This document shows, in pieces, positions 1 through 64,000 of a stretch of 64,000 bases of DNA. Below the pieces are notes generated by a model. The model was not told where the DNA came from. It searched no databases and saw only the letters and a program-made list of their open reading frames with translations. How positions within the stretch are numbered: position 1 is the stretch's first letter; each line of letters starts with the position of its first letter. The DNA comes from Hydra vulgaris (Eukaryota; Cnidaria; Hydrozoa; Anthoathecata; Hydridae). The DNA is taken from NCBI RefSeq assembly GCF_038396675.1, contig NC_088931.1:63351501-63415500 (forward strand). The letters are read 5' to 3'. The position numbers and the translations under genes were made by a program.

Positions 1-1076
1 TTAAATTAATGGCAAGTGCTTCTCCCCTTTGTACCGTGCCTCTACCTCTGTACCATGCAAGGCAATGAGAGTTATTAAAGAAAAGATTATAAGTGCAATT
101 CACTATCTAATTTCAAAGTCTTAACGCGGATTTGTACATCGCAAAAGCTGCCTTATTACCGTCGTCACCTCGTTGATATAATTTTTACTGAATTCTTTAT
201 AAAACTAATGGTCAGATATTAAACTGGATCCTTTCTTGGCTAACAAATAGAAAACAACAAGTAATGGAAAAAATGGATAAAGATGACAAGAAGCCGTCAA
301 GGGTAAGTTCTTAAAACATTGTTATTTTTACTCTTCTTCAATGATTAACTGCATCAATGACCAAATTGTACGCTAATGATATATGAATAGGTTTTTAGTT
401 TACTTCGTCAAAAAAAAGCACCTTACACCATATCGTAAGTGTACACAATATCGTAACTATGTCTGCTGTGCAAATTTATAAAAATTGGGGGAGGGGGAGA
501 AGGTAGACAAGAACTATCTTATTGTATTAAAATACAATATTTTGTAAAAAACATTGTATTGCTCTTACACTTATTGCAGAGCAATGCAATGTCTTTTAAG
601 TAATGCGGAATAAAAATTTCTGCACATAGATTTCTACTTTTTCAATTCAATCTACCTTTTAAATTTCGGAAGTATTACTTGTAAAAGGTAGTTCCACAAT
701 TTTAAATATTTTTATTTTCGGTACCAAAGAAATTACTTCCTTATCAAATTATCTAATGTCAATATTCGTTCAAAATAATTTTTGTTTGGAATTGTTTGAA
801 ACCTTTCAGTTAGTTGTTAACCGGAAGATTTCGAACAATTAAAGCAAATAGTTTTTCACAAATATTATGAAGAACTTATAAAAAAAGAACAACTCAGTTA
901 TTCCCAACTAATAATTATATAGATTGAGCTTGGATGGAAAAGCACAGAAAAAAAGTTGCAACCACAGTCAGAAACACAAAATTTGTTTATTAGTTTTGTA
1001 TTTCGGTACACTTACTCCAAACTATTATTTTTTTAATGAGTTCTTAATATATATGAGGAGTTGTAACAACATTTAG
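1..1076. other. flank downstream of PPM1G, no gene assigned
   Basis: AT-rich sequence without a supported gene. In the plus strand around 203-302 a short open stretch reads NWILSWLTNRKQQV, which resembles the thumb-side region of non-LTR reverse transcriptases; it ends at a TAA and has no flanking reverse-transcriptase motifs, so it is at most a scrap of a LINE. A GTAAGT donor-like site follows at about 302. No other signal was recognised. Confidence 0.35.
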
Positions 1077-1247
1077 GTTATTTAGGTGCTCCCAGAAGTC
1101 ATTACGGTCTTATCACGGTGCACCGCGGAAGAGCATTTAACAAGAAGTTCACGCCTCCTTCCTTACCAATGTCGCTTATTAAGCTGGAGCCGGCGTCGAA
1201 CCTCGGGGTTCTGAGCCAGAACTCTAACCACGCGCCACTGCTTCTCC
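1077..1247 (-). repeat. tRNA-derived SINE, minus copy
   Basis: Read on the minus strand this begins with an A-box-like TGGCGCGTGGTTAGAG and a B-box-like GAGGTTCGACGCC, continues with a body that includes GTAAGGAAGGAGGCGTGAAC, and ends with a tail GGGAGCACCTAAATAA. The same tail and body recur at 1371-1531 (plus) and 32287-32388 (minus). Pol III boxes plus a shared tail define a SINE family. It lies head to head with the next copy, separated by a TA/TC/CA microsatellite. Confidence 0.7.
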
Positions 1248-1261
1248 AATATTTTATTTTC

Positions 1262-1327
1262 TATATATATACACACATTATTTCTTTCTCTCTCTCTATA
1301 TATATATACACACACACACACACACAT
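1262..1327. repeat. TA/TC/CA compound microsatellite
   Basis: Runs of TATA, TCTC and CACA lie between the two inverted SINE copies. No coding signal. Confidence 0.9.
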
Positions 1328-1370
1328 ATTTATACTGTTACAACTCGCTTTAAATGTCTTTATTATTGAA

Positions 1371-1531
1371 CAGCCGTGGCGCAGTGGTAGCGCCAAAGGA
1401 TCCGTGGTTCTAACCCCACCTCTCGGCAAGCTTTGCGACATCGGTTAGGAAGGTGTGAACTTCCTATTAAATGCTCATTCGTAGTGCTCTGTGATAAGAC
1501 CGTAAGGACTTCTTGGGGCACCTAAATAAAA
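1371..1531 (+). repeat. tRNA-derived SINE, plus copy
   Basis: The A box (TGGCGCAGTGGTAGCG) and a B box (GTGGTTCTAACCCC) are about 15 bp apart, closer than in a true tRNA, so the head is deleted. The body and tail (GGGGCACCTAAATAA) match the minus copy at 1077-1247. With that copy it makes an inverted pair. Confidence 0.7.
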
Positions 1532-2391
1532 TTGAAAAAAAAAAAATTTTTATATTATCGTACCACGATTAAATTGCTCCTCACGCAGTGACCGCTCGTC
1601 CTCAAAAAATTTTCGGCTTTTCCACTAGTCAAATTTTTATCATATTTGGGTTCTGTCAAAGTTTATTTAAGAGCTTTTTGATTTTTTAAATTTAAATAAG
1701 CAAGGCATTTTTAGATTAATAGTCTGAAGTTGAAAAATAGAAACTTGCATTAATATATTGCAAATCGATAATTGAAATAAGTCCCAGATACTTATAGGAA
1801 CTATAAAAACATCTCAAAATCACTTAACATGATTTTAAAGAAGTTTATTATTGAAGCCAATCGTTAAAAAAAAATACCAATTTTTTTTTATTAGGATCTA
1901 AGATTTTGAGCTTTGTCAAGAGAATTGTTCGGGTTTATTGAAAAGAAATATAAAAGAAATTCAAATGGCTATAAATTTCTGAACCCCTTAATAAAATCCG
2001 CACATAAGATAAACAGCATAACTATTAACGTAAATAGAGAATTAACTAAATAATAATTTGATTTTAATTTAACTTATTTTCAATGTAAGTTAACGTATTT
2101 TCAATACATTTTAACGACTCGTAAATTTTTTTTAGGAATCGTTTAATAATAGTTATTCTGATTTCTTATCCAACACTGAATGATTCGTTATATAAAATAA
2201 AATACTAGAAACTAAAACAGTAGCATAAAGTAATAAATACCTAGAGAATCTACGACGTGGTGGAGTGACATTGGTCGACAGAGAATAACCAAGAATCGAA
2301 CACCGTTTTTAATGTCTTTTTAATAAAAGACTTATATAATGCGTTCATAATTAAAATCAAACAAAATAAATTAACATTGTTATTAAAACTG
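1532..2391. other. AT-rich flank, nothing recognised
   Basis: No open frame, repeat unit or RNA signal could be supported here. It would contain the region downstream of the PPM1G polyadenylation site. Confidence 0.5.
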
Positions 2392-2397
2392 TTTATT
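2392..2397 (-). promoter_or_regulatory. PPM1G: candidate polyadenylation signal of PPM1G
   Basis: AATAAA on the minus strand about 130 bp past the PPM1G stop codon, inside TTTTTAAATAAACAG. It is the best-placed hexamer for the 3' end, but AT-rich sequence yields such hexamers by chance. Confidence 0.45.
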
Positions 2398-2525
2398 TAA
2401 AAATACCATTTGGCATCTATAAAAGAATAATAGCCGTCGAATTGTAAACAACGCCATTCTTTCGACTCCAAGAAATAACACCTCACTGTTTAAGATTTCA
2501 CGCCCATTGTTCCTTTATAGTTCTT

Positions 2526-56842
<54,317 letters not shown>

Positions 56843-56857
56843 ATTTTTGAATTTTCT
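56843..56857 (-). promoter_or_regulatory. PPM1G: splice acceptor 13 nt before the PPM1G ATG
   Basis: TTATTGTCTTTCAG (AG at 56856-56857) is followed by a 13-nt leader and ATG. This is either the 3' end of an intron after an untranslated exon upstream, or a spliced-leader trans-splicing site; Hydra is known to trans-splice leaders. Confidence 0.6.
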
Positions 56858-57051
56858 GAAAGACAATAAGATACTTTAAGTATAAAATTTATTTTATTAA
56901 TCAGTTTCATAGAAACTCGGGATATAGTTTGAGGACTTTGCAAAACTTTGCTAAAGTTCATATAAAAAATCAAAAACCATGAGAAATATAAATTTATCTG
57001 ATTATCAATACAAATTATTACGATAAAAATTTAAAAAATTATTTAAAACCA

Positions 57052-58537
<1,486 letters not shown>

Positions 58538-61270
58538 CAGGGCCGTAGTGAGATCAAAAATCTTTTCGGGCAAGGAGAAAAAATGCTGCCACAAATTCAA
58601 TAATTTTTTTAATGTTTAATTTGATTCAAATTTTGTTAAACCTACTTAAAGCACATTTAAAATCAACTTTAAATCGTGCTTTGTGGTTGAAAGTCATTGA
58701 AAAAATTACCAGGCATTAGTTTTTTTAATAAATACTAAAATTAGACACATTGAAACAAAATTTCTTTTTCAAGCAAAGTTATCAATAATTTCATGCATGG
58801 GGATTTTCAATTGACAAAATGGCAAGATTAGTCAAACTTTCTTGACCCATGGAGAATCTTAGATATTTTTTCAAAAGCTTAAGTTTGCTAAAGCTACGTT
58901 CACATGGTGCCACAGTGACGGGTAGTGTGAGAAAGATTCTAAGAGCAATTTCAATGAAAGGGTATGCCTCAGTCAAAGAATAGGTGTGCATAAATTGCAA
59001 GATTTTCAATGGATTTGCGTTTTTTAAATCTAGAATCAGGACACTGGCATGAAAATTAAAGCTTTCAATTTCAGATAGAAATTCATTAGCATTACGATCA
59101 CGAACATATTTTTGACAAAGTTTATCTCGACATTTCTTCAGATCTTTAACTGACATACTTGCAAGAGAGTTACCATTTAGAAACTCAAAATCTGATGAAA
59201 TCTCAGCCATTGTTTCAAATCTCTAGTGTAATTGTGTAATTATGTTGTCAAAGACTATATTACAATTAATTTCAATATTTTTTTCTGGAGGTATGTGAGA
59301 ACTTTCTTCCCTTGTTTCATCATCAAACATCCTTTTTGCTTTTCGTTTTCTTTTGATTGGAAAGCTAGCTTCAATGTCAAGATCTTTTGATATTATTTCA
59401 GCTTTTTTCATGCTGTTATGAATACCCCTGTCTTGAAGGTTTTGTATAGAAGCAATCAGACCAGCAATTTTTTTTGATGCAATATCAATTGTCATATTTT
59501 TTGATTGTAAGCTGCGATTCTCTCTGTCAATTAATGTATCATGTTCCAAAGGTCAAGCCAGCAAAGAAACTCAAAATCAACTTGAATCAAAATCTCTCTA
59601 ACTCCGGACCTTGCAAACATTTGTGATTTGATTATTTAGTGAATGGATAGCCTCCTTTTTGGCAGACCAGCGTGTTTCACTTTGACTTTTTAGGGTGACT
59701 TCAAGTGTTTTCATCAGTTTGTCCCATCTGGTAATAGAACTTGAGAAGAAATTGAATATTTTTTGAACCTTTCAAAAAATGTAATCATAAATGGGGAAAC
59801 TTCTGCTGAATGGACTCCTACAAGATTTAGAGTGTGAGCTGCGCAAGGCACATACCGTGCTAAATCATTTTTTGCAGTTATTTGGGTTTGAACACCAGAA
59901 TATTTACCAGACATGTTGGCTCCATTGTCATAACCCTGACCTCGGCAATCTTCGATGTTTAATTCAAATTTATTTAAGCTGAATAATATTTCTGAAGCCA
60001 GACCAACTCCGGTTTTTGATGAGACTCAATGAAATCCAGAAAGCTCTCTTCGATAAAACATTCTCCATCAGTGACACAAACATATCGGATTATTTCTGAC
60101 ATTTGTTCTTTGTGAGAGAGATCAGGAGCGCAATCAAATAAAATTGAATAATATTTGGCTTTTTTAATACTCGTGACTATCTCGCTTTTCACCTTTCTGC
60201 CAAGAAGTTCAATTAGTTCATTCTGAATTTGTGGGGAAAAGTAACTAACAGATTTCTGCTTAAGTTTAACATTCGTTATGTGTTCTGCTAAAGGATGATG
60301 ATAGCGTGCTATTAGTTCAATTGTGTTGAGAAAGATTCCACTGTTTGGCTCACCAATAATATTGGAACTGCCTCGAAAAGTCAAATTGTTCTTAGCGCAG
60401 AACATAATTGAATCTATAACAACTTTTAGAATATTTCGCCACTTTTTTTTTTCAGTTTGGATGGCATTTCGAATGTCCCTGTCTAAAGATCTTCCGTCTC
60501 TCAGATTTTTTTCCATTTCTTTCCATGAAGTGAAACACTTTCTATGTTCACAGCTATTCTCGTGTTCAGGGATTCGAGGGTTTAGTTGTTTCCATTCTGA
60601 AAAACCTTTTGATGTATCTACAAACTTGCTTGTCTTTGTGTTTGAAAAAAGGATACATGGAAAGCAAAACAAAGAATTTTTTGAAGCACTGTATAACAAC
60701 CATTGATGATTAACTTTTTCCCCATTAGGAAGATTTTTTTCAAACCAACTAGAGCTGAAATGTCTGTTTTCTGATGATGTTGATGTGGTAGTATAGACTT
60801 CTCTCTTGTCTTGTTTAGCACCATGTTCAACCAAAGAACATCTTAGACTGTCATTCATTTTGGGCCAATTTAATGGATCATCAAACTTGAATTCTAACAA
60901 ATTTGTTGTAACTGCATTTTGGTTGACTTCATTGTTTTGCAGTAACTGTTCATCATCACATCGAAAATAAACTGGACTTTTTTGCGCTGTAAAAATAAAA
61001 ATAAACTATATCAACATTTTTTCCATTGTAATATTGCAAGTGACATGGCTTAGTTTGCTAAGTTTTTTAATTAAATTTATTTGTGATTTTGACTTGAAAA
61101 TCCATCAATAAAAATATTTTTACCTGGTTGTTCTGTTTGATCTTCGCTTTTTTTAATCCATTTTGCAAACACCTTTTGTAATTTTTTGTCACTTTCAAGT
61201 CGTTGCTTTTTTAACTTTTTGAAAGCTGAACCAGATAGCTTTATTCTTTTTTTTGATGGTGAAATAATAG
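58538..61270 (-). mobile_element. hAT transposon, left copy
   Basis: The left end is CAGGGCCGTAGTGAG (58538), a hAT-type terminus matching the start of the right copy at 61597. It contains a minus-strand hAT transposase gene. The opposite terminus (expected near 61300-61590) is not seen, so this copy is truncated on that side or its end is very diverged. Confidence 0.78.
58791..61260 (-). pseudogene. hAT transposase (TTF-type finger, DUF4371, hAT dimerisation), broken
   Basis: The first exon (61124-61260) reads KKRIKLSGSAFKKLKKQRLE without a visible ATG and is joined by an intron (GTAAAA at 61123, acceptor TTTTACAG at 60987) to AQKSPVYFRC. The main frame (59974-60900) has a TTF-type zinc finger (SLFCFPCILFSNT, HENSCEHRKC) and the DUF4371 core (YYSILFDCAPDLSHKEQMS). 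A frameshift near 59995 leads to NMSGKYSGVQTQI and PCAAHTLNLVG (59714-59914). After more breaks the C-terminal dimerisation block LPVTVAPCERSFSKLKLLKK and SLTNLAILSIE ends at 58791. Animal relatives are ZMYM1-like hAT-derived proteins. Confidence 0.82.
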
Positions 61271-61596
61271 ATTTTAAACTTTTATTTCAAAATATTTTAC
61301 TTTTCTTGACAAAGAAAGAATGAAAGTTTCTGTGTGCGACTAGGTGTAATCAATAAATACAAATGCAATTATTTTGCCTCGATTTCTTTTTTAAAAGTTC
61401 TCAAGTCAAAAAACTGCGAGTTAAAATTATTTTTATTAAAAAATTGCAAAACTGGGTCGTAAAAGTTATTAATTAAAACATTATTTGTATTTTTGAAAAC
61501 ATTAAAGTGTTGCGTTCCAAAATCTATTGTTTGTTTAGCCATTTGTAAGAGTAATTAATTCTGACGCTTTAAAAAAGATTAAGTTAGAGTAATTCC
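61271..61596. other. spacer between two hAT genes
   Basis: About 330 bp between the head-to-head hAT genes. No coding signal; it would hold the left gene's promoter and 5' end. Confidence 0.5.
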
Positions 61597-61800
61597 CAGG
61601 GCCGTACCAAGGGCGGGGCCAGCCGGGCCGCGGCCTGAGGCGCCAAAATTGGGAGGGCGCAAAATTCCCCAAATTAATTTATTTATTTTCACATTATGAA
61701 ACTAATTTGCGTGGCGTCACTTTTATGTTGATAAGAAAATTAATTAAAATTGCGCCTCCTGACGAACTTTAAAATAAAAGCTCATTTACCAAACAGAAGA

Positions 61801-62243
61801 GCGCCCTTAAACACTAAAAAGTTGTATTTTCTGAACATTATTTTTTACAATGAATCGTGCAAAAAAATTATCTGGTGCTGAATTTAAGAACGACAATTAA
61901 AAACCAATAATTATTTATAATATAAACAAATGATTCATTAAGGATCATATAAATTAATTTAACGCACACATTTAAAAATTATTCTAAAAAGAAAAAAGTA
62001 AAGACAAAAAAAACTTCGAATTTAAAAAAAAGAACGCTTAATTTAAGCGGCTTAAATAAAGAAACAAATGAAATGAAAGCAAAAGAAAGTAAAGTAAGCA
62101 AATTATAATAAAAATAAAGAGGGAGAAGAAAAGAAAAAAGAAATAATAGAAGAGCGCAATTAAAAAATAAAAAGTTGTATTTTCTGAACATTATTTTTGA
62201 CAATGAATCGTGCAAAAAAATTATCTGGTGTTGAATTTAAGAA
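61801..62243 (+). repeat. 90-bp direct repeat duplicating the transposase start
   Basis: 61801-61890 and 62154-62243 share GTTGTATTTTCTGAACATTA, the ATG and the codons for MNRAKKLSG. The first copy soon stops (EFKNDN and TAA); the second continues into the transposase. Spacing is 353 bp. Confidence 0.88.
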
Positions 62244-64000
62244 GAAAAGAAGAGACCGTCTTGAAAGTGACGCAAAACTAAGAAATTGTTTCAAGAAGTG
62301 GTTGGTAACAAACTCTTCTGTGGAAAAACAAATTATTTCAGAGGATATTTGCAATGAAGTTGATAATGATTCAACAGCTGAAGTTGCTGCTACATCTTTA
62401 ATTACTGACTTAAATTCATATCATCCATTGGAATTAATTGAAGAGGAGATTTTCATTGGCCAAAGTCAAGACGAATTTGGACCAAATGATTCAGAAGCAC
62501 AAGAAGATAGAAATTCTCAGCTTTTTCAAACCAATTGAAATGGGCAACAGTGAATTTCCTCCTGAAATCTCAGAAATTTCAGCAACCTCAGGAGAAAACT
62601 TTCAACACAGTGATCCAGCTACATGGCCTAAAATGACAGATAAAACAAGGTGCTTTTTGATTCAGCATGGGTCGGAGCAAGAAAGAAGAGAATTTTTCCC
62701 AAACACACTTTGTGACTTTGACAACAGAATGCGACACTTCAGCTCAAAATGGTATGAAAAAATTCATCCCAATGGTGAAAAATTTGTTCGCTACTGGCTG
62801 CTGTACAGCAACAAAAAAGATTCTTTGTTTTGTTTTTGCTGTCTGCTATTTTCAACGACAAAAACCAACAATTTTTCAGAAATTTCAAAAGGATTTTGTG
62901 ACTGGAAAAAACTAAACCCAAGAATTCCAGAACACGAAAACAGCAATGAACACCGAAGATGCTATTCTGATTGGAAAAATCTGGAAAAAAATCTCAAGGA
63001 AGGAAAGACCTTTGATTCTGATCTGCAGAGAGTTATCAACGGAGAGATGAAAAAGTGGAGAGATATCTTGAAAGTGATTGTTGATGTAATTTTGTTCTGT
63101 GCCAAGAACAACCTTGCCCTTCGGGGTTCAACAGAAGTAATTGGAGAGCAAAACAGTGGCATCTTTCTGAACTTAATTGAGCTGAAAAAGCCATTATTAT
63201 CCTTTAGTGGCTAAACACGTTGCATCCGTTAAGGCAAAGAAAACCACAACATCCTACTTTTCTCCTCGAATTCAAAATGAGCTGATTGAATTACTTGGGC
63301 AGAAAGTCAGGAATGAAATTTTGTCAAATGTCAGAGAAGCTAAATACTACTCTGTTTTGTTTGACTGCACTCCAGATGCCTCCCACAAAGAACAGATGAC
63401 CCAAATAATCAGGTATGTCCACATCACTGAGGAAACCTGTACAATTGAGGAAAGCTTTGTGGACTTCATTGAATCTCACGAAAAAACTGGAAAGGGCCTT
63501 GCAGCTGAAATCACCGAAAAACTGGAGAAGGATGGCCTGATCATTTCTGATTGTCGGGGCCAAGGTTACGACAATGGAGCCAATATGTCTGGAAAATATA
63601 ATGGCGTCCAAGCTCACATCCATTTTCTAAATGAGTTTGCAAGATTTGTTCCATGTGCAGCTCACACTTTAAACCTTGTTGGTGTCCATGCTGCTGAAGT
63701 TTCTCCACTCATGATTACATTCTTTGGAAAAGTTCAAGCCATCTTTAACTTTTTCTCAAGTTCTACCTTAAGATGGGAAAAACTGATGAAAACATTGTCC
63801 ATCTCACTAAAGGGAAATAGTGATACAAGATGGTCTGCCAAAAAAGAAGCAATCATCCCACTACACAGACAAATAAAAGAAGTTCTTCAAGTTTTGGAAT
63901 CCATAATTCACACTCCCAAGACAAATGCTGTCTCAGTTTGCAGTGCAAAAGAGCTCATCATTCAAATTGATTTCAGTTTTCTGTGTTTGTTGGATTTTTG
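62203..64000 (+). pseudogene. hAT transposase, right copy (two frameshifts, 3' end outside)
   Basis: ATG at 62203 (MNRAKKLSGVEFKKKRRDRL) opens a basic N-terminus that stops at about 62536; the frame continues one shift away with MGNSEFPPEISEI, then DPATWPKMTDKTRCF. The TTF-type finger follows (SLFCFCCLLFSTT, EHENSNEHRRC, 62820-62960). A second shift near 63187 leads to LVAKHVASVKAKK, the DUF4371 block YYSVLFDCTPDASHKEQMT, GQGYDNGANMSGKYNG, PCAAHTLNLVG and DTRWSAKKEA, open to the window edge. The C-terminal dimerisation domain would lie beyond 64000. Less damaged than the left copy. Confidence 0.84.

Larger units (their letters stand above)
61597..64000 (+). mobile_element. hAT transposon, right copy (runs off the window)
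   Basis: It starts CAGGGCCGTACCAAGGGCGG, a GC-rich hAT terminus unlike the AT-rich surroundings, and holds a plus-strand transposase gene open to the window edge. The protein is clearly related to the left copy (shared LNPRIPEHEN, FCAKNNL, NSGIFLN) but diverged, so the two are separate families or old subfamilies. Confidence 0.82.

Noticed and set aside
264-302. First exon of another host gene (ATG at 264, basic/acidic peptide, GTAAGT-like donor).
   Set aside because: The same frame upstream resembles LINE reverse transcriptase, and nothing downstream continues it.

Overview
The window looks like a piece of an AT-rich, repeat-packed animal nuclear genome. Base composition, metazoan intron style (GT..TTTAG), and the mixture of Tc1/mariner, P-type, hAT, THAP-type, jockey/CR1-like LINE and tRNA-derived SINE relics fit Hydra or a close cnidarian; the organism is an inference, not something the sequence states.

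One host gene explains most of the window. Twelve short minus-strand exons, each with in-frame GT/AG borders, spell out protein phosphatase PPM1G (PP2C family, nuclear, acidic insert) from a start codon at 56842 down to a stop at 2526. The exons total 1580 bp in about 54.3 kb, so about 97% of the locus is intron. The PP2C metal-binding and active-site motifs are present in the expected order. One junction (exon 5 to exon 6) is out of phase with the strongest splice site, so either a weaker acceptor is used (513 aa) or one small exon is missing.

Region by region. 1-2.4 kb: downstream flank with an inverted pair of tRNA-derived SINEs. 2.5-5.6 kb: the last four PPM1G exons, with a deleted Tc1 element in the last intron. 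5.6-13.7 kb: a LINE relic, two 1.3-kb DD37E mariner-type elements, satellites. 13.7-16.5 kb: exons 8, 7 and 6. 16.5-29.7 kb: a foldback element with a tRNA-like centre, LINE relics and a 4.17-kb transposon with ~485-bp inverted ends and a THAP-like finger. 29.7-42.2 kb: exons 5, 4, 3 and 2, with minisatellites, a Tc1 relic, a long LINE copy and a 410-bp hAT MITE with a perfect 8-bp duplication. 42.2-56.7 kb: intron 1, with a second foldback element, a P-element relic, an inverted LINE copy, and a 3.6-kb palindrome whose two 1522-bp arms each hold the same broken YqaJ-nuclease/PHD-finger gene. 56.7-64 kb: exon 1 with a splice acceptor just before the start codon, then two divergent hAT transposase genes in head-to-head orientation.

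Apart from PPM1G every coding segment seen is a mobile-element gene, and nearly all carry stops, frameshifts or deletions. The items most worth following up are the YqaJ-PHD palindrome, the tRNA-centred foldback family, the THAP-type long-TIR element and the 63-nt intronic hairpin at 41809-41871.
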